This document shows, piece after piece, positions 25,166-34,281 of a stretch of 35,975 nucleotides of DNA. Source of the stretch: an uncultured cyanobacterium (lineage in GTDB: Bacteria; Cyanobacteriota; Cyanobacteriia; Thermostichales; Thermostichaceae); contig CALFBB010000026.1 of assembly GCA_937944885.1 (NCBI GenBank), positions 1 through 35,975 on the forward strand, given 5' to 3'. Each line of letters starts with the position of its first letter. The first letter of the stretch is position 1. Position numbers and translations under genes: made by a program. A model generated the notes under the pieces. The model saw only the letters and a list, made by a program, of their open reading frames with translations, ran no database searches and was not told the origin of the DNA.

Positions 25166-27811
25166 TCAAGAGCCGGATTGATGATCTGTAAGCAGCAAGC
25201 ATAACCGTTCCACCGCTACTAGCTCCCAAGTAGGCAAGCCCAAGTTTTCAGCCATTTGCACCAGATGGACAGGCCGTAGGTAAGCGCCATCGTTGCGACA
25301 ACTGCCTCGATAGAAGAGGCAGGCAGATCCATCTGAGTCTTGGCCCTGGAATTCCAAGCAGTAAAGTAAAGCACGGGCATTGAAGGTGTAAGGTTTGCCG
25401 GATTTGGAGCGTCTCTCAATCCAAATTTCTGGGCTATCCAGGATTTGGTTGACCCAATCTACCCAGTTGGGATCACTATCCTCAGCTCTAACGGTGAGTT
25501 GATACTCGGCTGCATAAACCGCCTCAGTAGCAGAGGGATCGCAGCGGTTGATCTCTTGGATGGTGTGGATGGGGATTTCGGCAGGCAGTTGCTCCGTGAG
25601 GCGGGCCCGCAGCTCCTCGGGGCTAAAGGGCAGCTGCTCCCCAAACAAGTAACGGGGCAGCAGTTCCAGATCCAAAATTTCGCCGCATCCCACATGACCG
25701 ATCGGTAGAGCATTGGCATTGGAAAGGCGCGGCATCGGATGGTAGCCACCACTGAAGGCTAGGGGCAGCCCCGCCCGCCGACAGGCCCTTTCCCAAAGGC
25801 GCATCAGATCCAGATGTCCCAGCCAGCGCAGATCACCGGTCTTGCCATAGGTGATGCGAAAGCGTTGGGCTGCCTGTTCCGGCTCAAGGGGATCGGGGGT
25901 GGGAGTAGGTTTACTTTGCAGCGGTGGAATAGGGGCAGGCGGGAGAACAATGTTGTGGCCAAAACCAGGGCCACAGATGCCACAGGCGGAGCACCCCTCA
26001 AAGGAGCAGTCTTCTACGGTGATGGCTTCTAGGGCGCGGCGGTAATCTTTTTGTAACCATTTTTTGTCGATGCCGGTGTCGATGTGATCCCAAGGCAGGG
26101 GATCCTCCAGGTCAAACTCATGGACGGGCAGATGAGCGTTGGGAAGATCCGCAGCCGCTGTGCCCTCAGCTCCGGTGGCTTCCCGATAGGCTCTCACCCA
26201 GGCAGCATAGGCAGCCTCAATGTTTTCCCACCAGGCATCCATGCCGGCGCCGGCCCGCCAGGCCCGCTCAATCATCTGGCCCAGGGAGCGATCCCCCTTG
26301 CCAATGAGATCCTCTAAGATGCTAAAGCGAATGTCGGTGAAGTGGGCTTTCACCCCCCGCAGGTGCCGCAACTCTTGCTTTAGCAATTCTTGCTTGCGCT
26401 GAATATCAGCGTAGTCCACCCGGTGCCACTGAAAGGGGGTGTGGGGCTTGGGAGTAAAGTTGGAAAGGGTTAGGGTAAATTGCACCTTGGCCCGACCGAC
26501 GGCGGCGCATTCCCGTTGTAGCATGCGCACTGTGCGGGCAATCCCAAGCACATCCTCATCGGTTTCTCCGGGTAGCCCAATCATAAAGTAAAGCTTAATT
26601 TTGTCCCACCCTTCCTGGGCAGCAGTGCGAATGCCGCGAATCAGATCGGCATCGGTCAGCCCCTTATTGATAATGTCTCGCAGGCGCTGGGTGCCGGCTT
26701 CGGGGGCAAAGGTCAGGCCAGAACGGCGGGATCCCTTCATAATGGCGGCAATTTGGGCATCAAAGCGATCCACCCGCTGGCTAGGAAGAGAAAGGGCAAT
26801 CTGGTCTTTGAGGAGACGGTTGTGCAGCTCTGCCCCCACCGCCGGCAGGGAAAGATAGTCGGAGCAACTGAGAGAAGAGAGGGAAAACTCGTTGTAGCCG
26901 GTTTTGCGCAAGCCCTGTACCACAGCCTCCACCACCTGCTCTGGATCCACATCCCGCGCCGGACGGGTGAGCATCCCCGGTTGGCAGAAGCGACAGCCCC
27001 GCGTACAGCCCCGCCGCACCTCCATCACCAGTCGGTCGTGCACCGTCTCCACATAGGGCACCAACCCCACCGAATACTCTGGTTGGGGCATTGCTACCCG
27101 CCGGCGAATGCGAGTGGGGATCCCGGCAACAACAGGCCTGGGGGGAATCCCGGCATAAAACTGCGGCACATACACCCCTGCCACCTGGGCCAGATCCAGC
27201 AACACCTCTTGGCGAGACTTGGGCAGAGATTGGGCCAGCACCCTGCCGATTTCCGGCAGCACCTCCTCCCCATCCCCAAATACAAAAAAGTCAAAGAAAT
27301 CGGCAAAGGGCTCGGGATTGGAGGTAGCGGTTGGCCCGCCGGCAAAGATCAGGGGGCAAGCCGACACGGGCAAGGATTGGCGCTCCCACCAGTGAAGCGG
27401 GATCTCGGCCAGATCTAGCATCTCCAGGATGTTGGTGCCTCCCAACTCGTAGGCCAGACTGAAGCCGATGATGTGAAACTGCCGCAAAGGGCGGCGGGAT
27501 TCCACCGCAAACAACGGGATCCCCAGTTGGCGCATGCGGGCAATCAGATCCGGGCCAGGTAGATAGGTACGGTCACACAGCTGATCCGGTTGGGCGTTGA
27601 GGATGTTGTAAAGGATAATGTGGCCCAAGTTGGAGGCTCCCACCTCGTATAACTCCGGGTAGCTGAGAACCCAGCGCACCTGGGCCGAGTCCCAAGGCCG
27701 ATGGACGGCCCCAAATTCCTTGCCCAGGTAACGAGCAGGTCGCTGAATTTCAGGGGTGAGCAGACGATCCAGATCAATCGGACTGGAGCAAAGAGGGGTA
27801 AGAGTATGCAT
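25166..27811 (-). CDS. B12-binding radical SAM protein fused to DUF2344 (TIGR03960 + TIGR03936)
   Basis: The 881-residue protein has an N-terminal B12-binding-like region (about 40-210; PELYEVGASNLGHIILYNIL). A radical SAM core follows with the [4Fe-4S] motif RRGCTRGCRFCQPGM near residue 270 and LYFMIGLPGETDED. A second cysteine cluster is CSFEGCSACGICGPGFGH near 610. The C-terminal domain is of the radical-SAM-linked DUF2344 type (RITYGKTGDLRWLGHLDLM; FSGGYHPMPRLS). The two halves are known both as a fusion and as neighbours, often beside RNase E/G, as here. The reaction is not known to me; methylthiolation or RNA/protein modification are possibilities. ATG 27811 is the start. Confidence 0.92.
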   Translation of the reverse strand: MHTLTPLCSSPIDLDRLLTPEIQRPARYLGKEFGAVHRPWDSAQVRWVLSYPELYEVGASNLGHIILYNILNAQPDQLCDRTYLPGPDLIARMRQLGIPLFAVESRRPLRQFHIIGFSLAYELGGTNILEMLDLAEIPLHWWERQSLPVSACPLIFAGGPTATSNPEPFADFFDFFVFGDGEEVLPEIGRVLAQSLPKSRQEVLLDLAQVAGVYVPQFYAGIPPRPVVAGIPTRIRRRVAMPQPEYSVGLVPYVETVHDRLVMEVRRGCTRGCRFCQPGMLTRPARDVDPEQVVEAVVQGLRKTGYNEFSLSSLSCSDYLSLPAVGAELHNRLLKDQIALSLPSQRVDRFDAQIAAIMKGSRRSGLTFAPEAGTQRLRDIINKGLTDADLIRGIRTAAQEGWDKIKLYFMIGLPGETDEDVLGIARTVRMLQRECAAVGRAKVQFTLTLSNFTPKPHTPFQWHRVDYADIQRKQELLKQELRHLRGVKAHFTDIRFSILEDLIGKGDRSLGQMIERAWRAGAGMDAWWENIEAAYAAWVRAYREATGAEGTAAADLPNAHLPVHEFDLEDPLPWDHIDTGIDKKWLQKDYRRALEAITVEDCSFEGCSACGICGPGFGHNIVLPPAPIPPLQSKPTPTPDPLEPEQAAQRFRITYGKTGDLRWLGHLDLMRLWERACRRAGLPLAFSGGYHPMPRLSNANALPIGHVGCGEILDLELLPRYLFGEQLPFSPEELRARLTEQLPAEIPIHTIQEINRCDPSATEAVYAAEYQLTVRAEDSDPNWVDWVNQILDSPEIWIERRSKSGKPYTFNARALLYCLEFQGQDSDGSACLFYRGSCRNDGAYLRPVHLVQMAENLGLPTWELVAVERLCLLLTDHQSGS

Positions 27812-27900
27812 GGGGAATCCCAAGTGAAGAGAAAAACAGCAACTGGGTTAACCTGATCCGACTTTAACCTTTGCCAGGAGGGCAGTTCCTCAAGGGTAAG

Positions 27901-29859
27901 TCAAGGGACATTGGGTCGGATCCCTTCTAGGGCAATGATCTCCTGGATAACAGAGCGGACAATAGGAGCAGCGGTGGTGGAGCCAAAAGCATCTTCCCCA
28001 CGAGGCTCATCCAGTACCGCCAGAATGACATAGTTAGGGCGGAGGGCCGGAAAATAACCCACAAAGCTGGTGATGCGCTGACCCGATAAATACCCGCCCT
28101 GTGGGGAGGCCTTTTGGGCAGTACCGGTTTTGCCGCCGATCTCATACCCCTCAATCTTGGCCGATTGCCCCGTGCCAAAGTCCACCACATCCCGCATCTG
28201 GATGCGCACAGCTAAGGTGGCTTGCTCCGAGAGAACCCGCACCGGTTGGGGCTGCGGGGATCCCCAGACCAAGGTATCAGTGTCTTTCTCCACCAAGCCG
28301 CGCACCACATGGGGCTGCACCTTCCAGCCGCCATTGGCAATGATGCAGTGTAAACTGGCCAACTGCAGAGGCGTCAGAGCAAAGCCTTGGCCAAAGGCCG
28401 TGGTGGCCCGTTCCACCGGCACCGTAACAAACTGCCGCAGCGGCTTCAGGCGGCTGGCCGGTTCAAAGGGCAAATCCACACCGCTACGTTCATTCAGCCC
28501 TAGCCGCACCAAGGCGTTGTAGTACTGCCGTGGATCCAGCTTGCGCATCAGGTGCACCATCCCGACGTTGCTGGATTGTCTGAGAATATCACCCACGCTC
28601 ATCCAGCCATGGGCACCCCGCTGGTTGTAGTCGTAATTTTGGATTGGCCACTGACCCACAAGGATCCGCCCCTCGTCATACACCCGTTCATCCGGCCGAA
28701 AGGCACCGGCATTCAACCCAATGGCAATGTTGATAGGTTTGAAGGTGGAACCCGGCTCGTAGAGATCCGTAACTGCCCAGTTGCGAAACAGCGCCGGATC
28801 AAACTCGAAATAGCGGTTAGGATCGTAGGTAGGCTCGGTCACCAAAGCCAGGATCTCCCCTGTCTGCGGCTGCAGAACAATTACGGTACCCCGTAGAGCC
28901 TGAAATCGCTGCAGTTGCGTTTTCAGAGCAGCGCGAGCAGCCCGTTGCAGACGCATATCCAGAGTCAGCTGCAACACCGTCTCTCCGACTTGAAACAAGC
29001 CCTCCGGCACTTCCGCCGCCAAGAGCTGGCCGTAGCCATCGCGGGGAATTGTTACCGGTTGAACATGTCGCTCCACTAACCCCTGTTGGGAATACTCCAA
29101 TCCCGCTTGGCCTTGGTGATCCAGATCCACATAGCCCACCACCTCAGCAGCCATTTCCTTTTGAGGATAAATGCGTTGCCGTTCGCTCACCAACTCCAGT
29201 CCATCCAGAAAGAGCGCCTGAATTTGATCCGCCACCTCCTGCGAAACCCAGCGCTCCAGCCGCACAGTGTGATTGACCGATAGCTGTGCTGCCAGTTGCT
29301 CTGCCGGACGACGCAACACAGGAGCAAGAGCAGCTGCAATATCCTCAGGGGTGCGCCGGCCAAAAAGACGCGGGTGGGCCCAGAGAGTGTAGACAGGGCG
29401 ATCCACCGCCAGCAGCTCCGCCTGCTGCTTAGCAAGGGAGTGGCGATCCACAATTGAGCGGCGAGGGATGAAAGGCCGTAACTGGGCCCGCTGTTGGGCC
29501 TGGGCCCGCTCCTGCAACATCGGTCCCTGGCGGTGTTGTAGGTAGACCAAGCGGGCTCCTGTGAGGAACAGGGCAAGCACCAACACCAAACCGGTCATCC
29601 AAGTGCGAAAGGCCAGCTGCCCAACCGTCGGTAACTGGTCGCCGAGGATCCACCCCAGCCATAGCCCCAGTTCCTCAGCAAAGTTTTGCCCCTGGGCAGT
29701 GCGGCGGCGACGTGGGATCCTGACCAATCCTGTATCCCCAGTGGAGAACCCTCGGCCATCACCTAGAGCAGGCCGACGCAAACGGGAGGACGTGCGCTTC
29801 AAGGCCAACCGAGATACCCCACCCCTAGACCTGCTCTCCCACATGATCGCCGCATCCAT
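27901..29859 (-). CDS. ftsI: Penicillin-binding protein 2 / FtsI-type peptidoglycan transpeptidase
   Basis: This 652-residue class B PBP crosslinks septal peptidoglycan. A long basic cytoplasmic N-terminus (about 1-82) precedes one transmembrane helix (about 88-106; MTGLVLVLALFLTGARLVYL). A dimerisation/pedestal domain follows, then the transpeptidase. S371 is the acyl-enzyme serine in LYEPGSTFKPI (SxxK), SSNVG is the SxN motif, and GGKTGTAQK is the KTG box. No PASTA domain is present. The cytoplasmic tail is longer than in E. coli FtsI and Arg-rich (RIPRRRR), which may contact DNA, lipid or divisome partners. It heads a run with the radical SAM and rne genes; the next stop-to-start gap is about 90 bp. 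Confidence 0.94.
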   Translation of the reverse strand: MDAAIMWESRSRGGVSRLALKRTSSRLRRPALGDGRGFSTGDTGLVRIPRRRRTAQGQNFAEELGLWLGWILGDQLPTVGQLAFRTWMTGLVLVLALFLTGARLVYLQHRQGPMLQERAQAQQRAQLRPFIPRRSIVDRHSLAKQQAELLAVDRPVYTLWAHPRLFGRRTPEDIAAALAPVLRRPAEQLAAQLSVNHTVRLERWVSQEVADQIQALFLDGLELVSERQRIYPQKEMAAEVVGYVDLDHQGQAGLEYSQQGLVERHVQPVTIPRDGYGQLLAAEVPEGLFQVGETVLQLTLDMRLQRAARAALKTQLQRFQALRGTVIVLQPQTGEILALVTEPTYDPNRYFEFDPALFRNWAVTDLYEPGSTFKPINIAIGLNAGAFRPDERVYDEGRILVGQWPIQNYDYNQRGAHGWMSVGDILRQSSNVGMVHLMRKLDPRQYYNALVRLGLNERSGVDLPFEPASRLKPLRQFVTVPVERATTAFGQGFALTPLQLASLHCIIANGGWKVQPHVVRGLVEKDTDTLVWGSPQPQPVRVLSEQATLAVRIQMRDVVDFGTGQSAKIEGYEIGGKTGTAQKASPQGGYLSGQRITSFVGYFPALRPNYVILAVLDEPRGEDAFGSTTAAPIVRSVIQEIIALEGIRPNVP

Positions 29860-29949
29860 ACTATCGCTAGTGTAGGCCGGAAGTCCTTCAGTGGGGATCC
29901 GAAAATAGACAGGGTGGCTACGCTTGCAATGAATGTTTGAATGGGCTCT

Positions 29950-29972
29950 TTTGACCGTCTATCTTGGTCAAA
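29950..29972. promoter_or_regulatory. TTTGACC/GGTCAAA inverted repeat upstream of ftsI
   Basis: A perfect 7-bp inverted repeat with a 9-nt spacer sits between the CPP1-like stop and the ftsI start, both minus strand. It could be an operator (dyad half-sites 16 bp apart) or a weak transcription-end hairpin; no U-run follows. Confidence 0.35.
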
Positions 29973-29980
29973 GTCCCCAG

Positions 29981-30595
29981 CTAGTGTAAAAAATTGGTTA
30001 TCAGCCACATCACCCCAAAGGTAATTCCCACCAACAAGGCTCCCGGTGCATCCCCACCGGTGAGCGGGATAACAATGCCGTAAGCCAGCAGCAACCCCAA
30101 GCTCAAGCCTGCCAAGGCTAAGAGAAAGGAGCGAATAAAGCGCCGCTCTTTACGGTAGAGAAAATAAATAGAAACCATCAGCCCCAGTGCCAGCTGTAGT
30201 GAGGGATACTCATCAGAGGTGAAAATTACCCAGGCAATCAACCCCCCCAGAATGGCAGTGGTGGGCAAGAGGGTGTCAGCCAGGGTAGGAGTATCCAGCC
30301 AACGGTGAATCCAGCTGGAGGTTTTGCCAGCAGGTGGGGGCACACTCAGATCCGGTGCAGGGGTAGGAGTAGCCCGTTGCTCAGCGTAGCGAATCCGATC
30401 GGGAACGGCAATTTTGCCCTCTTTGCGCAGGCGCAGCCGCTGCATCAAGATGGCGTCGTAAGCTTGCTCCACCCGCTCCTGCTGCTGTTCATCCGCACCC
30501 AAGCTGGCCAGCAACCGCTCCCGTGCCGACTGAATCTCCTCGAAGGAGGCTTCTTCGCTGATTCCCAGTACTTGATACGGACTCATCTCAGCCAT
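29981..30595 (-). CDS. CPP1-like (J-like domain) membrane protein
   Basis: The 204-residue protein has an N-terminal J-like domain (MSPYQVLGISEEASFEEIQS, about 4-60) lacking the HPD tripeptide. A Pro-rich linker (TPTPAPDLSVPPPAG) is followed by four hydrophobic helices (about 108-204), ending GVMWLITNFLH. This is the layout of CPP1 (chaperone-like protein of POR1), which in plants stabilises protochlorophyllide oxidoreductase in plastid membranes and has cyanobacterial homologues. It begins 29 nt after the cysteine desulfurase stop, so the two likely form an operon. A link to chlorophyll synthesis is by family knowledge only. Confidence 0.88.
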   Translation of the reverse strand: MAEMSPYQVLGISEEASFEEIQSARERLLASLGADEQQQERVEQAYDAILMQRLRLRKEGKIAVPDRIRYAEQRATPTPAPDLSVPPPAGKTSSWIHRWLDTPTLADTLLPTTAILGGLIAWVIFTSDEYPSLQLALGLMVSIYFLYRKERRFIRSFLLALAGLSLGLLLAYGIVIPLTGGDAPGALLVGITFGVMWLITNFLH

Positions 30596-30624
30596 GATGA
30601 CCAGCCCCGTGACTCTTCAATACC

Positions 30625-31866
30625 TTAACCAAACCCAGCCCACAAGGCACTAGATCCCCGACCTAGACCAGAACCCGCAAGTACCGGCTGGGGTCTCAGG
30701 GACTCTCCTCCTAGGCCGGAAAGAATTAGTCTGCGCAGACACCCGGCTGCATACTCTACAGCAGCCGCAGTGGTGGTCCTACCAAGGCTAAGGCGAATGG
30801 ATCCCAAGGCTTCTGCTTCAGAGTAACCCATAGCCAAGAGAATGCGGCTGGGGATCCACTGCCCGCTGCTACAGGCGGATCCGGCGCTAATGCCGATTCC
30901 CAGCTGGCTCATGGCTGCAACCAACCCATGGCCCGGGATCCTCTCGGTGCAATAGCTGAGATGATGGGGCAGGCGTTGCTCCAGATCCTGCGGCCCGGTC
31001 AGGATTAATCCAGGCACCTCCTGCAATGCCCGATGCAACTGCTGCTGCAGCCTGCGTAACCGCGCCGTTTCCGACCGCAATTCTGCTGCTGCCAAAACTG
31101 CTGCCACCCCCAAGCCAACAATCCCGGGGATCCCTTGGGTGCCGGAGCGCAAGCGTCGTTCTTGTCCACCCCCGCGCAGGAGCGGATGCAACACCACTCC
31201 CGATCGCAGGTAGAGAGCACCGACCCCCTGGGGCCCATAGAGCTTATGCCCAGATAGAGAGAGCATATCCACCGGCAATTGGGAAAGATCCAACGGGATT
31301 CGCCCCACCGTCTGCACAGCATCACTGTGGAACAGGACCCCGGCTTGGCGACAAATGTGGCCTAGCTCAGCAATCGGTTGCAGGGATCCCACCTCATTTT
31401 GGCCGTGCAGAATCGAGACCAAGACGGTATTGGGCTGCAAGGCCTTTTTGAGCTGCTCGGGATCCACCTGTCCAAAGCGGTTGACAGACAGCCGGGTTAC
31501 CTGCCAACCTTGAGCTTCCAACTGGCGGGCAGCATTTTCCACCGAAGCATGTTCAACGCTGGAAATAATGAGATGTTGCGGCCTGCTCCAGCCTTGGGCA
31601 ACCCCAAACAGAGCTAGATTATTGGACTCGGTGCCGCCAGAGGTAAACAGCAACGCTTCCGGTTCACAGTTAAGGAGATCCGCCAGCTGCTGCCGTGCCC
31701 GTTCCATGGCCATTGCCGCTCGCTCTCCCCAGCCGTGCAAACTAGAGGGATTACCCCAGTGCTCTTCCATTGCCCTCTGCATCGCCTCCATCACCTCCGG
31801 TCGAGGTGGGGTGGTGGCGCTGTGGTCAAAGTAGAGAGTGGGATCCAGATGCGACATGTGCGACAT
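30625..31866 (-). CDS. Cysteine desulfurase (NifS/IscS family)
   Basis: This PLP enzyme takes sulfur from cysteine for Fe-S clusters and thiolation. The 413-residue protein has the N-terminal YFDHSATTPPRPEV and LLFTSGGTESNNLAL. The PLP lysine is in LSLSGHKLYGPQGVGALY (about 205-222) and the persulfide cysteine in ISAGSACSSGQWIPSRIL near 330. RLSLGRTTT follows. The last 30 residues are a Gly/Ser-rich extension (SGLGRGSSALWAGFG) of unclear role. ATGs at 31866 and 31857 are both plausible. No iscU or sufE gene is nearby, so its acceptor is unknown; SUF-type machinery elsewhere is expected. Confidence 0.95.
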   Translation of the reverse strand: MSHMSHLDPTLYFDHSATTPPRPEVMEAMQRAMEEHWGNPSSLHGWGERAAMAMERARQQLADLLNCEPEALLFTSGGTESNNLALFGVAQGWSRPQHLIISSVEHASVENAARQLEAQGWQVTRLSVNRFGQVDPEQLKKALQPNTVLVSILHGQNEVGSLQPIAELGHICRQAGVLFHSDAVQTVGRIPLDLSQLPVDMLSLSGHKLYGPQGVGALYLRSGVVLHPLLRGGGQERRLRSGTQGIPGIVGLGVAAVLAAAELRSETARLRRLQQQLHRALQEVPGLILTGPQDLEQRLPHHLSYCTERIPGHGLVAAMSQLGIGISAGSACSSGQWIPSRILLAMGYSEAEALGSIRLSLGRTTTAAAVEYAAGCLRRLILSGLGGESLRPQPVLAGSGLGRGSSALWAGFG

Positions 31867-32021
31867 AAAAGGCCCACCGCCAAGGACTCGATTTTTTCAT
31901 CTTAATGCCCTTCAGCCGCCGGTTACAGGAAGGATTGCCGTTAGCCAGTTTGGCTGCTCTCCAAAAGGGCAGCAGACAACCTACCCAGCTCAGGGGCATG
32001 CCTGCTGCCTCTCCCTTGAAG

Positions 32022-32062
32022 AAAAACCAGCCCCCTACCGCCCAAACAGCTAGAGGCTGGTT
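32022..32062 (-). terminator. Probable Rho-independent terminator after fba
   Basis: On the minus strand AACCAGCC (32062-32055) pairs with GGCTGGTT (32032-32025), an 8-bp stem with a 22-nt loop, and runs straight into a T5 tract. It lies 100 nt after the aldolase stop. The loop is long, so strength is uncertain. Confidence 0.5.
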
Positions 32063-32064
32063 CA

Positions 32065-32094
32065 CCAGTTGATTCGCAGCCAGTTGATTCGCAG
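32065..32094. repeat. 15-bp perfect tandem duplication
   Basis: CCAGTTGATTCGCAG occurs twice without a gap (32065-32079, 32080-32094), just before the terminator-like hairpin downstream of fba. Confidence 0.9.
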
Positions 32095-32163
32095 GTTGAA
32101 CTGTCGCTTCCTAGAGGTGGCCTCGACATGCCCCGCCGAGAATGCGCCAGGCCTAGCGAGGGG

Positions 32164-33243
32164 TTAAACGGCAACCGTCTTCTTCACCTGAGCGGACAAA
32201 GCACCAGAAGCATACTTGGCCGCCATCTCATCCAAAGTTACCACCGGTACCTTGGTGCCATGACCAGCACAGCCGAAGGCAATGTAGCGCTCGGCGCACA
32301 CCTTTTGCATTTCCTTGATGGAAGGTTTGAGGAAATGCCGTGGGTCAAAGTTGCTGGGATCCTCAGCCAGGGCCCGCCGCACCGCAGCAGTAATAGCCAA
32401 GCGGTTATCGGTATCAATGTTAACTTTGCGCACCCCGTTTTTGATGCCCCGCTGAATCTCTTCTAGGGGCACGCCGTAAGTTTCGGGAATGGAACCACCA
32501 AACTCATTGATAATATCGATCAATTCTTTGGGCACGGAAGAAGAACCGTGCATCACCAAATGGGTGTTGGGCAGACGGCGGTGAATTTCGGCAATCCGGT
32601 CCATATCGAGAATATCGCCCGTGGGTTTGCGGGAGAACTTATAGGCACCATGGCTGGTACCAATGGCAACCGCCAAGGCATCCACCTGGGTTTGCTCGAC
32701 AAAATCTACCGCTTGATCCGGGTCGGTGAGCAATTGATCATGGCTGAGCACCCCTTCGGCGCCATGGCCGTCTTCAGCTTCCCCTTGGCCGGTTTCCAAA
32801 GATCCCAAGCAGCCGAGTTCCCCTTCCACGCTCACGCCGATGGAGTGGGCTACTTTCACCACCTCAGCGGTGACGGCCACGTTGTACTCGTAGCTGGCGG
32901 GAGTTTTGGCATCCTCTTTCAAGGAGCCATCCATCATGACGCTGGTAAAGCCGTTGCGAATCGCGGAGTAGCAGGTGGCAGGGCTGTTGCCGTGGTCTTG
33001 GTGCATGGCCACAGGAATGTGGGGATAGGTTTCCACAGCCGCCAAGATCAGGTGGCGGAGGAAGTTCTCACCCGCATACTTACGTGCCCCCCGAGAGGCT
33101 TGCAGAATGACGGGGCTGTTGGTTTCGTGGGCTGCCTGCATGATCGATTGGATCTGCTCCATGTTGTTGACATTGAAAGCAGGAATGCCGTAGCCATTTT
33201 CCGCGGCATGATCCAGCAGCGTCCGCATTGCAACGAGAGCCAT
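32164..33243 (-). CDS. fba: Fructose-bisphosphate aldolase, class II
   Basis: This class II zinc aldolase interconverts fructose-1,6-bisphosphate (and sedoheptulose-1,7-bisphosphate) with triose phosphates in the Calvin cycle and glycolysis. The 359-residue length fits the cyanobacterial type IIB enzyme. Zinc and substrate motifs are [12 protein letters not shown] (about 79-90), [24 protein letters not shown] (about 205) and [12 protein letters not shown], followed by [12 protein letters not shown] strong Shine-Dalgarno (AGGAGGT, 33255 to 33249) lies 5 nt before the ATG and fixes the start. It is transcribed away from the secreted-protein gene at 33564. Confidence 0.97.
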   Translation of the reverse strand: MALVAMRTLLDHAAENGYGIPAFNVNNMEQIQSIMQAAHETNSPVILQASRGARKYAGENFLRHLILAAVETYPHIPVAMHQDHGNSPATCYSAIRNGFTSVMMDGSLKEDAKTPASYEYNVAVTAEVVKVAHSIGVSVEGELGCLGSLETGQGEAEDGHGAEGVLSHDQLLTDPDQAVDFVEQTQVDALAVAIGTSHGAYKFSRKPTGDILDMDRIAEIHRRLPNTHLVMHGSSSVPKELIDIINEFGGSIPETYGVPLEEIQRGIKNGVRKVNIDTDNRLAITAAVRRALAEDPSNFDPRHFLKPSIKEMQKVCAERYIAFGCAGHGTKVPVVTLDEMAAKYASGALSAQVKKTVAV

Positions 33244-33563
33244 CGGTTACCTCCTGAGGTGCTGACCTAACACATGTATGTGAGATTTGCTTGCCCTTGA
33301 TCTTAAGATACTTTTCACGTTTTGCGGGATAAACCTCTGTTGATCTGGGTGGCTTGTCTAAGGGCTCCTTGGCTGTCCTTGCAGGAAATGGCCGTGAGGC
33401 CCGCGTTCAGACGCAATCAGTACCCCGACCTGTCCAGATACAGTAGGGAAGGGAAAGGTGGCCCAGAACCTCAGTCAAACCTTGAGAAGCAGGGCCTGTT
33501 CCAAGCCCATGATTAGAACGTGCAAGTGACCCACAACAGTGTTTGCCAGGAGGAATCAGGAAG
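33244..33563. promoter_or_regulatory. Divergent intergenic region between fba and secreted-protein gene
   Basis: About 320 bp without a gene I can support. It contains the fba Shine-Dalgarno (33249-33255), a short dyad CACAT-GT-ATGTG at 33271-33282 in the fba leader, and AGGAGG at 33548-33553 before the plus-strand gene. No clear -35/-10 pairs are seen. Confidence 0.45.
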
Positions 33564-34214
33564 GTGCTTTGTGACAAGTGGCCCGTTTTCAAGCAGGCAG
33601 TCAAGCGAATGGGACAGTCCAGTTGGATGAGCTTGGGAATGGTCTCATGGGTGATGTTGGGCTTACAGCCGGTGGCTTGGGGGATCCCTGGGCAGTCGCC
33701 GGATCAAGCTGCTGCCTGGGTGCGGGATAACCCTGTTTTGCGGCCCCGCCCAGGTGAAACCCTGAATATCCATCGGGTCGAGCCGGATGGATCCCGGTTT
33801 ACCTTCCTGGCCTCGGTGGCCCCGCCTGGGCGGATCATCAATCCCCTGAATCGGGAGAGGATTCGCTCGGAGCGGATGACCTTCTTTCGCCCCCAAGGTC
33901 TGACCCCGGAGGATTTGTTTCAAGCGATTCGGGATGTCTATGGGCCGGAAATTGCAGCGGATTTGGATCAGGCGGTGGAGGTGATCCGCTACCCTGCTCC
34001 GGAAGCCCTGGCGGGCAATCAAACCTTTACCTTGTCTCTGGCTATTCAGGGGGTGGTGCTGCGGGGTAACCAACTGGTGTATTGGCTAGAGCTGACCCAG
34101 AACCCCGATGGTCGTGTGCAACAGGGGCAAGTTTGGGTTTTTGAAGAAGAATGGTTGAGCAAAGTGGAAGGAGAGCTGGCCGAGCGCTATCCGCTGCAGG
34201 TGCTGACTCGTTGA
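33564..34214 (+). CDS. Secreted/periplasmic protein of unknown function
   Basis: The 216-residue protein opens with a basic stretch and a hydrophobic segment (WMSLGMVSWVMLGLQPVAWG) ending near an AWG-IPG site typical of signal peptidase I. The mature part is about 175 residues with strand-rich sequence (LNIHRVEPDGSRFTFLASVAP) and a helix (GLTPEDLFQAIRDVYG). GTG 33564 is chosen because AGGAGG lies 10 nt upstream; ATG 33609 would leave only a short n-region and is the alternative. I do not recognise the domain. It is 67 nt upstream of the fused membrane protein gene on the same strand, so the two may be cotranscribed. Confidence 0.72.
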   Translation: MLCDKWPVFKQAVKRMGQSSWMSLGMVSWVMLGLQPVAWGIPGQSPDQAAAWVRDNPVLRPRPGETLNIHRVEPDGSRFTFLASVAPPGRIINPLNRERIRSERMTFFRPQGLTPEDLFQAIRDVYGPEIAADLDQAVEVIRYPAPEALAGNQTFTLSLAIQGVVLRGNQLVYWLELTQNPDGRVQQGQVWVFEEEWLSKVEGELAERYPLQVLTR

Positions 34215-34281
34215 TCGACGGCGGGTATTTGGCGAGGCTAGGGCATACTGTCAGGCGGAGGACTTGGGCGGCGCGGCTTTG

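Larger units (their letters stand above)
31867..32163. other. Non-coding gap between fba and cysteine desulfurase
   Basis: About 300 bp with no convincing gene. It carries the terminator-like hairpin at 32022-32062, a 15-bp tandem duplication at 32065-32094, and should carry the cysteine desulfurase promoter. Confidence 0.5.

Noticed and set aside
26753-27418. 221-codon open frame antisense to the radical SAM gene
   Set aside because: Composition is His/Pro/Gln-rich as expected from the reverse of conserved codons; no domain is recognisable.
32548-33270. 240-codon open frame antisense to the aldolase gene
   Set aside because: It mirrors conserved fba codons, shows no family features, and would overlap the fba Shine-Dalgarno.
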